64,000 nt of DNA from JBBRHQ01 sp963815645 (GTDB lineage: Bacteria; Actinomycetota; Thermoleophilia; Solirubrobacterales; 70-9): NCBI GenBank assembly GCA_963815645.1, contig CAWFHL010000001.1, positions 2,493,174 to 2,557,173 of the forward strand, given 5' to 3'. The notes under the pieces were generated by a model. It saw only the letters and a list, made by a program, of their open reading frames with translations, had not been told where the DNA came from and searched no databases. Shown in pieces: positions 56,211-64,000 of this stretch. The stretch's first letter is position 1. Every line of letters begins with the position of its first letter. The position numbers and the translations under genes are program-made.

Positions 56211-57422
56211 ATGGCCGTAGCAACCGACGCCTATAGCGAGAAGACCGAGATCCAGCGCGACATCACCGAGATGGTCCGCCAGTTCGCCGACGAGCAGATC
56301 ATCCCGAATGCGGAGCACTTCGACCATGCAGACGAGTTCCCCGAGGAGATCGTCGAGCAGATGAAGGAGCTGGGCCTGTTCGGGGTGACTATCCCCGAGG
56401 AATACGGGGGGATGGGTCTCGACCTGACGACCTACGCGATGATCGTCGAGGAACTCTCACGCGGCTGGATCTCGATCTCCGGCGTGGTCAACACCCACTT
56501 CATCGGCTCCTACCTGCTGATCAAGTTCGGGACCGAGGAGCAGAAGGACTACTTCCTGCCGAAGATGGCGACCGGCGAGATCCGCGCCGCCTTCTCGCTC
56601 TCCGAGCCCGAGGTCGGCTCCGACGTGCAGGGCATCAAGTCGACCGCGAAGCTCGGGGACGACGGGAATTGGGAGCTGAACGGCCAGAAGATGTGGGTCA
56701 CGAACGGGCTCGGATCCGGGGTCGTCTTCGTGCTGATGAAGACCGACCCGAAGGCCGACCCCCCTTACAAGGGGATGACCTGCTTCATCACCGAGAAGGA
56801 GCCCTGGGCGGAGCAGAACAGCGGTGCGCACGCCGGGCTCGTCATCCCCCCGAAGATCAAGAAGATGGGCTACAAGGGGGTCGAGTCGACCGAATTGGTC
56901 TACGACGGTTACCGCTGCCCGCCGGAGCGGATCCTGGGCGGCGAGGACGGGGTCGGAGCGGGCTTCGTGCAGATGATGGACGCGCTCGAGGTCGGACGGG
57001 TCAACGTCGCCGCCCGGGGGGTGGGGATCGGCCAGCGGGCGCTCGAGCTGGCTCTCCGCTACAGCCAGGAGCGCAAGACCTTCGGCAAGCCGATCGCCCA
57101 GCACCAGGCGATCCAGTTCAAGCTCGCAGACATCGCGACCAAGGTCGAGGCGGCGCGCCTGGTAACCCTGAAGGCGGCGCGGATGAAGGACGCCGGCGAG
57201 CGCTCCGATCTGGAGGCCGGGATGGCGAAGCTGCTCGCTTCGGAGACCGGCAAGGAGGCCGTCGAGGAGTGCTTCCGCATCCACGGGGGCTACGGCTACT
57301 CGAAGGAGTATGAGATCGAGCGTCTCTACCGCGACGCGCCGCTGCTGCTGATCGGCGAGGGCACCTCCGAGATCCAGCGCATGGTGATCGGCAAGAAGCT
57401 CCTGCAAAGACACAAGATTTGA
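56211..57422 (+). CDS. acyl-CoA dehydrogenase, candidate methylsuccinyl-CoA dehydrogenase
   Basis: The 403-residue flavoenzyme has PEEYGGMGLDLTTYAMIVEE, the FAD-binding AFSLSEPEVGSDVQGIKSTA, MWVTNGLGSG, GRVNVAARGVGIGQRALELA and YSQERKTFGKPIAQHQAIQF, with the Glu in LLIGEGTSEIQRMVIGKKL as the likely catalytic base. By context (malyl-CoA lyase, MaoC hydratase and ethylmalonyl-CoA mutase nearby) it may oxidise (2S)-methylsuccinyl-CoA to mesaconyl-CoA. A GGACAGGAGAA site precedes the ATG. Confidence 0.9.
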   Translation: MAVATDAYSEKTEIQRDITEMVRQFADEQIIPNAEHFDHADEFPEEIVEQMKELGLFGVTIPEEYGGMGLDLTTYAMIVEELSRGWISISGVVNTHFIGSYLLIKFGTEEQKDYFLPKMATGEIRAAFSLSEPEVGSDVQGIKSTAKLGDDGNWELNGQKMWVTNGLGSGVVFVLMKTDPKADPPYKGMTCFITEKEPWAEQNSGAHAGLVIPPKIKKMGYKGVESTELVYDGYRCPPERILGGEDGVGAGFVQMMDALEVGRVNVAARGVGIGQRALELALRYSQERKTFGKPIAQHQAIQFKLADIATKVEAARLVTLKAARMKDAGERSDLEAGMAKLLASETGKEAVEECFRIHGGYGYSKEYEIERLYRDAPLLLIGEGTSEIQRMVIGKKLLQRHKI

Positions 57423-58120
57423 GCGATCCGCCCGTAGCACTGGTCTCCGGGGCCAACCGGGGGATCGGGCTGGCCATCGCGCGCCAGCTCGCGGCCGATG
57501 GGCACCAGCTGCTGGTCGGCTCCCGCGATCTCGGTGACGGTGAGGGGGCGGCAGGCCGGATCGAGGAGGAGGGGGGAAGCGCCTCGGCGCTTCAGCTCGA
57601 TGTCGCCAGCCCCGAGAGCGTCGAGCACGCCGCGGCGGCCGTCGGCTCCGCTCCCGGCCGCCTCGACGTGCTCGTCAACAACGCCGCCGTCTTCGGCTCT
57701 CCCGCAGGGATTGGTGATACCGACCTCACCGAGGCGCACGAAGTTCTCGAGACCAACCTCTTCGGCGCCTGGCGGCTGACCCAGGCCCTGTTGCCGCTGC
57801 TGCGCTCCGGCCCGCACGGCCGGATCGTCAACGTTTCCAGCGGCGGAGGTCAGCTGGCCGAGATGGATGGGGGGCGGGCGGCATACCGGATCTCGAAGAC
57901 GGCGCTGAACGCGCTCACCCGGGTGCTCGCCGCCGATGAGGCCAGTTCGGGGATCCTCGTCAACTCCCTCTGTCCCGGATGGGTGAGGACCCGGATGGGA
58001 GGTGAGAGCGCCACTCGCTCGGTCGAGGAGGGCGCCGACACCGCCGTCTGGCTGGCCACGCTGCCGGACGACGGTCCCCATGGCGGCTTCTTCCGCAATC
58101 GAGAGCCGATCCCCTGGTAG
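57419..58120 (+). CDS. short-chain dehydrogenase/reductase
   Basis: TTG at 57419 overlaps the dehydrogenase stop (TTGA) and reads SDPPVALVSGANRGIGLAIA. NNAAVFGSP, NVSSGGGQ and YRISKTALNALTR give the SDR catalytic Ser, Tyr and Lys. The 233-residue protein is of carbonyl-reductase type. Translational coupling with the acyl-CoA dehydrogenase suggests a shared route, though no EMC-pathway step requires it. Confidence 0.87.
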   Translation: MSDPPVALVSGANRGIGLAIARQLAADGHQLLVGSRDLGDGEGAAGRIEEEGGSASALQLDVASPESVEHAAAAVGSAPGRLDVLVNNAAVFGSPAGIGDTDLTEAHEVLETNLFGAWRLTQALLPLLRSGPHGRIVNVSSGGGQLAEMDGGRAAYRISKTALNALTRVLAADEASSGILVNSLCPGWVRTRMGGESATRSVEEGADTAVWLATLPDDGPHGGFFRNREPIPW

Positions 58121-58127
58121 GCGCCCG

Positions 58128-58490
58128 ATGGCTTCCACCGCCGAGCTGATCCGCACCGCTGTCATGCGCTTCCAGGAGGAGGTTCCGGCGCTCGCGAACC
58201 TGAAGCTCGTCTTCGGCCTCGAGCTGCGGGGACGCGGCGACATCCAGCTCTACCGGGTCGAGCTGCCGGGGCCGAAGGTCAGCAAGGATCTGGCCCGCGA
58301 CGAGCGGATCCTGGTGGAGATCGACCGCCCGACCTTCAACGAGCTGGCGGAGCGCGGCACCGTGAAGAGCTATCGCAAGGCGTTCGAGACCGGTCACGTC
58401 AAGGTCGAGGGAGACTCCAACGTGCTCAAGTTGATCGCCCAGGTTGTCGAGCGCCAGGAACAGCGCGCCCGGACGAAGAAGGCCCGCTAG
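58128..58490 (+). CDS. SCP2-like sterol/lipid-binding domain protein
   Basis: The 120-residue protein has the SCP2 pattern: LKLVFGLELRGRGDIQLYRV, ARDERILVEIDRPTFNELAE and the tail GHVKVEGDSNVLKLIAQVVE. Such domains bind acyl chains or acyl-CoA and often occur with acyl-CoA enzymes. ATG 58128 lies 7 bases after the SDR stop. It is probably co-transcribed. Confidence 0.75.
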   Translation: MASTAELIRTAVMRFQEEVPALANLKLVFGLELRGRGDIQLYRVELPGPKVSKDLARDERILVEIDRPTFNELAERGTVKSYRKAFETGHVKVEGDSNVLKLIAQVVERQEQRARTKKAR

Positions 58491-58495
58491 CCTCG

Positions 58496-59593
58496 GTGGC
58501 GCCGCTGCAGCCCGAGCGCCTGCCGCGCCTGCGTGCCGCCGCCCAGCTCCTCCATCGCCCCGTCGCGATCAGCGACCCGGTTGAGGTGGCGAGGGCGATC
58601 GCCGGCGCCCAGGCCCAGGACGTTCATGCCGGCCCGCTCACCTTCCGTTCCCGAAGCCGCCGCCTGACGCTCGCCGACATCGATCGCGCCCGCACCGAAG
58701 AGCGCTCCCTGCTCCGCACCTGGGTGATGCGAATGACGATCCATCTGATCCCGGCCGACGACGCCGGCTGGATGCTGCCGCTGTTCGAGCCCGGGATCGA
58801 AAGGTGGTCGCGTAGACGACTGAAGCAGCTCGGGATGCCCGCCGAGAACGTCGAGCGAGCCCTCAGGGTGGCGAGGCGCACGTTGGAGCGGGAGGGACAG
58901 GTCACGCGCCCGCAACTGCGGGAACGGATCGCCGCCGCCGGAGTGACCCTGGAGCAGCAAACCGGCCTTCACGTAGTCGGCCTGGCGGTCACCACCGGCC
59001 TCGCCTGTCTGGGCCCCGATCGCGACCGCACCCCCTGCCTCGTGCTCCGTGAAGACTGGCTCGGCAAGTTGCCGCGTTTCGATCGTGACGCCGCGCTGGC
59101 CGAACTAGCGCGGCGCTACCTGGGCGCGTTCGGGCCGGCGACTGACAGGGATTTCGCCTACTGGTCGGGGCTGTCGCTGGGACAGGTCCGCGAGGGGTTG
59201 CGCTCGATCGCAGCTCAGGTGGAGGAGTCGAAGTTCGGCGACATGACGCTGCTTTCGCTGCGCGACCGGCGTGTGAGGATGTCGAGGACGAGTCAGGTTC
59301 GCATGCTCGGCGCCTTCGACACCTACATGCTCGGCTACGCGAATCGGGACTTCGCGCTGCCCACTCAGCACCGCGCCCATTTGAAGGCGGGCGGTGGCGG
59401 CTGGCTGCGGCCGGTGATCGTCCGAGACGGAGTCGTGGTCGGCGGCTGGAGCCTCCGGCGCAGGGCGGGTCGAGTCGAAGTGGGGTTGCGGGATCCGGAC
59501 ACGATCGGCGCCGCGGATCGCAAGGCTATTGACGCCGAGGTAGCCGACATCGAGCGGTTCGAGGGGTCTCCGGTGAGGCTCCTCGACGGATAG
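58496..59593 (+). CDS. winged-helix DNA-binding domain protein (HTH_42, AlkZ-like)
   Basis: The 365-residue protein contains AIAGAQAQDVHAGPLTFRSR, the signature LLRTWVMRMTIHLIPADDAG, the three-wing arrangement, and the C-terminal RMLGAFDTYMLGYANRDFAL and GWSLRRRAGRVEVGL. AlkZ in Streptomyces is a DNA glycosylase that unhooks interstrand crosslinks; its catalytic QxQ corresponds here to AQAQD. Many members are uncharacterised. It follows the SCP2 gene by 5 bases. Confidence 0.82.
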   Translation: MAPLQPERLPRLRAAAQLLHRPVAISDPVEVARAIAGAQAQDVHAGPLTFRSRSRRLTLADIDRARTEERSLLRTWVMRMTIHLIPADDAGWMLPLFEPGIERWSRRRLKQLGMPAENVERALRVARRTLEREGQVTRPQLRERIAAAGVTLEQQTGLHVVGLAVTTGLACLGPDRDRTPCLVLREDWLGKLPRFDRDAALAELARRYLGAFGPATDRDFAYWSGLSLGQVREGLRSIAAQVEESKFGDMTLLSLRDRRVRMSRTSQVRMLGAFDTYMLGYANRDFALPTQHRAHLKAGGGGWLRPVIVRDGVVVGGWSLRRRAGRVEVGLRDPDTIGAADRKAIDAEVADIERFEGSPVRLLDG

Positions 59594-59606
59594 CATCCCG
59601 CGCCCT

Positions 59607-60113
59607 ATGAACGATAAGCACGAGCTGATCACCGACCAGGCCGGCCGCGAGGCCTCCGGGGCGCACGAGTACGGGCGCTATCTGGAGGAGTTCGAGGTCG
59701 GCGCCACCTACAAGCACTGGCCCGCGAAGACGATCACGGAGGCCGAGGACCATCTCTTCTGCCTGCTGACGATGAACCACCACCCGCTGCACGTCAACGA
59801 CGTCTACGCGGCCCAGTCGCAGCAGGGACGCAACGTGGTCGCGGGCCCCTACGTCTATTCGCTCGTCTTCGGCATGACGGTGCCCGACGTCTCCGGAAAG
59901 GCGATCGCGAACCTGGCCACCGACGAGCTCAGCCACCCCTCGCCGGTCTTCCACGGCGACACCCTGTTCGTCGAGTCCGAGGTGCTCGAGGTACGGCCCT
60001 CGCAGTCGAAGCCCGACCGTGGCGTCGTCCGCGTCCACACGCGTGCTTACAACCAGGACGGGGCACTTGTCGCGGAGTTCAAGCGCGCCGTGCTCGTTCC
60101 ACGCAAGCCTTAG
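59607..60113 (+). CDS. mch: MaoC-type hydratase, candidate mesaconyl-CoA hydratase
   Basis: The 168-residue hot-dog-fold protein has YLEEFEVGATYKHWPAKTIT, LFCLLTMNHHPLHVNDVYAA with the hydratase Asp/His motif, GPYVYSLVFGM and PVFHGDTLFVESEVLEV. MaoC hydratases of this single-domain type are part of actinobacterial EMC gene sets and convert mesaconyl-CoA to beta-methylmalyl-CoA. The call rests on context plus the family. It overlaps the convergent gene by 4 bases. Confidence 0.82.
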   Translation: MNDKHELITDQAGREASGAHEYGRYLEEFEVGATYKHWPAKTITEAEDHLFCLLTMNHHPLHVNDVYAAQSQQGRNVVAGPYVYSLVFGMTVPDVSGKAIANLATDELSHPSPVFHGDTLFVESEVLEVRPSQSKPDRGVVRVHTRAYNQDGALVAEFKRAVLVPRKP

Positions 60114-60676
60114 TGGGCCTCGTCGGAGGCGTGCGCCGGAGGCCGTGACTCCTCGGCGAGCGAGGTGATCTCGAGCAGTCCTCGCGCTGCGTCCTGGAGG
60201 ACCTCGGTGGCCTCCTCGGCGGAGCGCGCATAGAGCTCGACCAGCAAGTGAACGACTATCTCGTCGTCATCGTGCTTGTGGAAGCGCACGTGGGTGAAGA
60301 ACTCACGGGTGCCGGCGTCACCGAAGGCGCCGAAGGTGAGCGACTCGGCCGCCTCGGGGCCGGAGCATGTCTCGACCTGGTCATGGTCGACGGTGACCGT
60401 GCATGAGGCGACCCACGGGGTGCCCGCGACCATTCGCTCCCAGCGATCCTCGATCCCGACCACGCGGTCGGCCTGAAGCGCCAGATGAGGCTGGTCGTGC
60501 ATGCAGTCCAGGCACTGGACCACCGACTCCTGCACCTCGTCGATCCCCTCGGTGGGGAGGCCCGTCTCGGGGTCGATCCGGCGGATCGCGTCGTAGTGGA
60601 TCTGGATCTCAAGATTCTGCGACCAGCAGCGGTAGCAGCGAAGCCACGCCGAGCGGTCTCCGTCCAGCTCGCTCAT
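60110..60676 (-). CDS. uncharacterised CxxC-containing protein
   Basis: The 188-residue protein starts MSELDGDRSAWLRCYRCWSQ and has two Cys pairs (CYRC, CLDC) that could hold zinc. A region DRWERMVAGTPWVASCTVTV and HVRFHKHDDDEIVVHLLVEL, with many His and Asp, is followed by a helical C-terminus rich in Ala/Glu. I do not recognise a family. It looks cytoplasmic. The convergent MaoC gene overlaps its 3' end by 4 bases. Confidence 0.55.
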   Translation of the reverse strand: MSELDGDRSAWLRCYRCWSQNLEIQIHYDAIRRIDPETGLPTEGIDEVQESVVQCLDCMHDQPHLALQADRVVGIEDRWERMVAGTPWVASCTVTVDHDQVETCSGPEAAESLTFGAFGDAGTREFFTHVRFHKHDDDEIVVHLLVELYARSAEEATEVLQDAARGLLEITSLAEESRPPAHASDEAH

Positions 60677-60713
60677 GCACCCATTGTGGCGGAACCGCCG
60701 CCGATTTCCGTTT

Positions 60714-60774
60714 GCCGGCGCGGTGTTAGCGCCGGCAGAGGCATGTCAGGCGGCGAAGCCGCCGCAATTGATTC
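60714..60774. repeat. single dispersed copy of the double-hairpin repeat
   Basis: GTTTGCCGGCGCGGTGTTAG with GCGCCGGC, the AGAGGCATGTCA spacer, GGCGGC-gaa-GCCGCC and GCAATTGATTC match the units at 19040-19302, and are closest to copy 1 (gaa loop). It lies in the interval between the dsbA-like gene's 3' end and the upstream start of the CxxC protein. Two sites 41 kb apart show it is a dispersed element. Confidence 0.9.
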
Positions 60775-60781
60775 GCGCCCT

Positions 60782-61561
60782 TCACCCAACCTGGGAGATC
60801 GCGGCCTCGAAGGGGTCCGCAGACAGTCCCGGCGTGCCGAGCTTCTTCGTCCCGTTCGGCCCGGTGACGAGGAACGAGGGCGTTCCGTCGAAGCCGAAGG
60901 AGACGGCCTGCTTGCTGGTCCTCGACATCTCCCGCTTCACGGCAGGGCTGCGCCGGACGCTGTTCCACCCTGCAATGTCGGGCACCCCGGCGGCGCGGGC
61001 GATCGACTCCAGGAAGGCATCGTCGGCGTAGCCGGAGTCCTCGACACCCTGGTTTCGGTAGAAGAGCTCGATGTAGTTCCAGCCGCGACCTTGGCGCCCC
61101 GCGGCGATCGCCGCAGCGCCCGCGTCGGCGGATTGCGGACCGATCACCAGATAATTGCGGAACTCGATCCGGGCCTTGCCCTGGCTCACCGGCCCCGAGA
61201 TCAGCTTCGGGATCGCCGTCTCGGAATACTCCTTGCAAATCGGGCACTGGAGGTCGCCGAACTCGACCACCACCGCCTTCGCCTTTGGATCGCCCAGCTC
61301 CAGCCCCTCCTGGGGGATGCCCTTCAGCAGCCCGCTGACCAGGCCGGCGTCGTGGATGTCGGATGCATTGCCGCCACCCGAATCCGAGCCCGATTCGCTG
61401 ATCAGGATGAAGGCGGCGACGATCACGATCGCCCCGAAGGCGGCGGCCGCGCCGAGCTTCAGCATCCGCTGGCGCCGCTCGCTCGCCTGCGCGGCAGCCT
61501 CCTCCCGCAGGCGCGACTGCCGCAGCTTCGCCTTGCGCTCCTCGCGCTGTCGGTCCACCAT
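60782..61561 (-). CDS. DsbA-like thiol:disulfide oxidoreductase
   Basis: The 259-residue protein has a basic coiled N-terminus, one membrane helix (LGAAAAFGAIVIVAAFILI) and a thioredoxin_4/DsbA domain with VVEFGDLQCPICKEYSETAI, FRNYLVIGPQSADAGAAAIA and the cis-Pro segment FDGTPSFLVTGP. It would introduce disulfides into exported proteins and be re-oxidised by the VKOR encoded 12 bases upstream, a known actinobacterial pair. Confidence 0.88.
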   Translation of the reverse strand: MVDRQREERKAKLRQSRLREEAAAQASERRQRMLKLGAAAAFGAIVIVAAFILISESGSDSGGGNASDIHDAGLVSGLLKGIPQEGLELGDPKAKAVVVEFGDLQCPICKEYSETAIPKLISGPVSQGKARIEFRNYLVIGPQSADAGAAAIAAGRQGRGWNYIELFYRNQGVEDSGYADDAFLESIARAAGVPDIAGWNSVRRSPAVKREMSRTSKQAVSFGFDGTPSFLVTGPNGTKKLGTPGLSADPFEAAISQVG

Positions 61562-61572
61562 GCCCCGTAATC

Positions 61573-62031
61573 CTAGGCCGGGTCGCTAAGCGCTGCCTGA
61601 TCGCCGCGCGGCTCGTCTGCGGCGAAGCGGAAGGCTCGGAATGCGGCGAGCGTGAGCAGGACGGTCATCAGCACGGCGCTTGCCACGCACCACTGGCAGA
61701 TCGCGTTGATCACGAAAAGCTCCAGGTAGGTGAGGTAGGCGCTGAACCCGAATCCGGCCAGGGCCAGCATCAGGCCTGCGAAACGTGCCGCGTCTCCTCG
61801 GGCCAGCGCGGCGCCGAGCAGACCCAGGTACCCGGCGATCCCGATCAGCGCGACGTTGACCCCGGCCAGGTGCGAGTAGGCGCTCTTTGCGACCGTCTCG
61901 CAGCCTCCCCCGCCGGCCAGACAGGCAGGGGCACCACCCCCCGATTCGGAGATCGCGATGTAGGTGGCAACCCCGACGCCGAGAAGCGCGAGGAGCGCGG
62001 AGAGGGATCGGATCGCGCGCTCGCTGGGCAT
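61573..62031 (-). CDS. vitamin K epoxide reductase (VKOR) family protein
   Basis: The 152-residue membrane protein has four to five helices, the loop CLAGGGGCETVAKSAYSHLA with the shuttle Cys pair, and the active CQWCVASAVLM. It uses quinone to re-oxidise DsbA. Organisation directly upstream of the dsbA-like gene is typical of actinobacteria that use VKOR in place of DsbB. Confidence 0.9.
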   Translation of the reverse strand: MPSERAIRSLSALLALLGVGVATYIAISESGGGAPACLAGGGGCETVAKSAYSHLAGVNVALIGIAGYLGLLGAALARGDAARFAGLMLALAGFGFSAYLTYLELFVINAICQWCVASAVLMTVLLTLAAFRAFRFAADEPRGDQAALSDPA

Positions 62032-62040
62032 GGGGCGATT

Positions 62041-62571
62041 CTAGGGACGGCTGTCGGGCAGCCTCTCGGCCTCGGCGCGCAGCAGCGAGTGCATGAGCAC
62101 GTCGATGCTGCGGCCCTTGAGCATCATCCACGCCCTGAGAACGCCCTCCGCCGTGTAGCCGGCCTGCTCTGCGACCCTGCGCGAGGCCTCGTTGCCGACC
62201 TCGACCCCGATCTCGAGTCGCTCCGCGGGCAGTGCCGCGAAAACGTGCGCGCTGAGCAGTCGCACGCTCCGCGTCGCGACCCCGCGGCCGCGGGCCTCGA
62301 CCGCGGTCCAGTAGCCGATCTCCGCGCGCCGCTGATCCGAGTCGAGGCCGTGCAGCCCGACCGAGCCGAGCAGGCGGTCCTCGGAGTCGACCACGAGCAG
62401 CGAGAGGTCCGTCCCGGCCCGTCGCCGCTCCTCACTGATCTCCAGCCAGGCCCGCGCCTCGGCCTCGCCGTAAGGGGAGGGGACCTGGGTGTAGCGAGGG
62501 ATCTCCGGGTCCTGGCAGGCGGCAACCAGCGCGGGAACGTCGGTTTCGCGTTTCAGCCGCAGGCCGATCAC
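62041..62571 (-). CDS. GNAT family acetyltransferase (RimJ/RimL type)
   Basis: The 176-residue protein has IGLRLKRETDVPALVAACQD, LLGSVGLHGLDSDQRRAEIG, the acetyl-CoA loop ARGRGVATRSVRLLSAHVFA, IGVEVGNEASRRVAEQAGYT and the terminal LRAWMMLKGRSIDVLMHSLL, as in RimL-like N-acetyltransferases acting on protein N-termini or antibiotics. GTG at 62571 is used; the mutase gene ends 38 bases upstream. Confidence 0.85.
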   Translation of the reverse strand: MIGLRLKRETDVPALVAACQDPEIPRYTQVPSPYGEAEARAWLEISEERRRAGTDLSLLVVDSEDRLLGSVGLHGLDSDQRRAEIGYWTAVEARGRGVATRSVRLLSAHVFAALPAERLEIGVEVGNEASRRVAEQAGYTAEGVLRAWMMLKGRSIDVLMHSLLRAEAERLPDSRP

Positions 62572-62608
62572 CCCGTCGGCGATGCCCTCGGCCGGGAAGG
62601 TGAGCTGC

Positions 62609-64000
62609 TCAGGCAGGCGCGGGCTCCGGGGAACCGTGGCGCTCGGCGACCAGCTCGATCATCTCGGCGATGATCCGGTTGATCTCGAAGTCCCTCGGCG
62701 TGTAGACACCGGCCACCCCCGCCTCGCGCAGCCGGGTGGCGTCGGCCGCCGGGATGATCCCCCCGACGACCACCGGCACCTCGACGCCCTGCTCCCGCAG
62801 CAGGCGCACGACCTCGGGGATCAGCTCCAGATGCGAGCCGGAGAGGATCGAGAGGCCGACGATGTCGACGTCCTCCTCGATCGCCGATTCGGCGATCTCC
62901 GCAGGCGTCAACCTGATCCCCTGGTAGACGACCTCCATGCCCACGTCACGGGCCCGCAGCGCCACCTGCTCGGAGCCGTTCGAGTGCCCGTCGAGGCCGG
63001 GCTTGCCGATCAGGAGCTTGATCCGGTGGCCGATCGCCGCCGAGACCTGATCGACCCGGGCCCGCAGCTCGGCCAGCTGAGCGGGGTCGCCCGGCGGCGC
63101 GGCTCCGTCGACCCCGGTGGGGCCGCGATAGGCGCCGAAGGCGCGGCGCAGAACCTCGGACCACTCGCCGGTGGTGACCCCCGCCTTGGCCGCGGCGATC
63201 GTCGCCGGCATGATGTTCTCCTCCTCGCTCGCGGCGACCCGCTCGAGCTCTGCGAGCGCCGCCGATACGGCGTCGGCGTCTCGCTCCTCGCGGAAGCGCT
63301 GTAGCGCCTCGATGCACTCCCGCTCCACCTCGGGATCCGGTTCGAGGATGCCGGCGTCGGCGCCCGCCGTCAGCGGCGAGTCCTCGGTCTCGGTGAAGCT
63401 GTTCTGGCCGATCACCTTCAGCTCGCCGCGCTCGATCCGGGCGACCCGCTCGCGCTGGGATTCGACCAGCCGGGCCTTCATGTACGGGACCGCCTCGACC
63501 GCGCCCCCACGCTCTTCGACGACCGCCATCTCGGCGCGCGCTCCCTCGCAGAGCTCCTCGACCAGCCCGTCCATCACCCTCGAGCCCTCGAACACGTCCG
63601 GGTACTCGAGCAGGTCGGTCTCGTTGGCGAGCACCTGCTGGATCCGCAGGCTCCACTGCTGATCCCAGGGGCGCGGCAGGCCCATCGCCTCGTTCCAGGC
63701 CGGTAGCTGGATCGCTCGCGCCCGGGCGTCTCGGCTCAGGGTGACCGCCAGTGCCTCCAGCACGATCCGCTGCACGTTGTTCTCGGGCTGGGACTCGGTT
63801 AGGCCGAGCGAGTTGACCTGGACGCCGTAGCGGAAGCGCAGCATCTTCGGGTCGGTGACGCCGAAGCGCTCGCGGCCGATCTGGTTCCAGAGCCGGCCCA
63901 TCGCCCGCAGCTTGGCGATCTCCTCGATCAGGCGGATGCCGGCGTTGACGAAGAAGGAGATCCGTCCGAAGACCTTTTGGAAGTCCGGCTCGGAAACCTG
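62609..64000 (-). CDS. ecm: ethylmalonyl-CoA mutase (MeaA type), N-terminus outside window
   Basis: The frame is open to the window edge; 463 C-terminal residues are present. The mutase barrel part has GRISFFVNAGIRLIEEIAKL, LRFRYGVQVNSLGLTESQPE and RAIQLPAWNEAMGLPRPWDQ. The linker GELKVIGQNSFTETEDSPLT leads to the B12 domain with LLIGKPGLDGHSNGSEQVAL (DxHxxG His), LSILSGSHLELIPEVV and VVVGGIIPAADATRL. These match MeaA/ethylmalonyl-CoA mutase better than methylmalonyl-CoA mutase as I recall them. It converts ethylmalonyl-CoA to methylsuccinyl-CoA with adenosylcobalamin. Confidence 0.88.
   Translation of the reverse strand, partial: QVSEPDFQKVFGRISFFVNAGIRLIEEIAKLRAMGRLWNQIGRERFGVTDPKMLRFRYGVQVNSLGLTESQPENNVQRIVLEALAVTLSRDARARAIQLPAWNEAMGLPRPWDQQWSLRIQQVLANETDLLEYPDVFEGSRVMDGLVEELCEGARAEMAVVEERGGAVEAVPYMKARLVESQRERVARIERGELKVIGQNSFTETEDSPLTAGADAGILEPDPEVERECIEALQRFREERDADAVSAALAELERVAASEEENIMPATIAAAKAGVTTGEWSEVLRRAFGAYRGPTGVDGAAPPGDPAQLAELRARVDQVSAAIGHRIKLLIGKPGLDGHSNGSEQVALRARDVGMEVVYQGIRLTPAEIAESAIEEDVDIVGLSILSGSHLELIPEVVRLLREQGVEVPVVVGGIIPAADATRLREAGVAGVYTPRDFEINRIIAEMIELVAERHGSPEPAPA

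Overview
The window is high-GC DNA from an actinobacterium. The gene content fits class Thermoleophilia (Solirubrobacterales-like): many MSEENVE-type NTF2-like proteins, LexA with a GAAC-N4-GTTC SOS box, a DsbA-VKOR pair, GTP-type PEPCK, DUF6325 and DUF7144 proteins, and a c-di-AMP riboswitch before an RlpA-like gene. This placement is inferred from gene content only. At least 17 single-base frameshifts interrupt otherwise well-conserved genes, including gap, tpiA, gpmI, tgt and pckG. Many lie in short G/C runs, so the sequence looks like an imperfectly polished long-read or metagenome assembly. I annotate these as interrupted genes, not as biological pseudogenes.

Layout. 0-5.5 kb: end of an ABC permease, a VOC protein, then a tightly overlapping glycolytic operon gap-pgk-tpiA-gpmI. 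5.5-15.6 kb: padR, tgt, a Ser/Thr kinase with a lipoprotein, a phosphoesterase, an M48 protease, rlmH, argS, a CpsD-like ATPase and ccmGH. 15.6-19.3 kb: tRNA-Gly, two tandem secreted copper proteins, and a tandem array of a double-hairpin repeat that recurs once at 60.7 kb. 19.4-25.9 kb: a glycosyltransferase, an SDR, ccmE-ccmF, a CcmI-like gene, secG and a solute-binding lipoprotein. 26-33.9 kb: an accessory island ending at tRNA-Leu, flanked by degenerate direct repeats that include the tRNA 3' end. It holds a tandem array of NTF2-like genes, an N-terminally short HK97 capsid gene, a triple-HTH protein and several small unknown genes. 34-43.4 kb: lexA, RNase P RNA, riboswitch-controlled rlpA, glutamine synthetase, PhzF and a thioredoxin-fold (DUF255) protein. 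43.4-50.5 kb: a PAS-GGDEF-EAL protein and a leftward operon sucC-sucD-ferredoxin-acyl-CoA ligase-aminotransferase. 50.6-64 kb: pckG, trpB2 and a set of genes matching the ethylmalonyl-CoA (EMC) pathway (malyl-CoA lyase, acyl-CoA dehydrogenase, MaoC hydratase, ethylmalonyl-CoA mutase), with dsbA/VKOR between them.

How genes work together. The EMC enzymes would turn acetyl-CoA into glyoxylate and C3/C4 acids. The sucCD-like ligase and PEPCK could link these acids to gluconeogenesis, and the gap-pgk-tpiA-gpmI operon would run in reverse. CcmE, F, G and H form a cytochrome c maturation system whose CcmE carries a Cys in place of the usual heme-binding His.

The most novel-looking item is the tandem pair at 15.8-19.0 kb. 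Each protein has the ordered copper-ligand pattern of a PHM-type monooxygenase (HH, H, HxH, M) followed by an amicyanin-like cupredoxin domain (CRIHPxMRG). I know of no characterised protein with this fusion.
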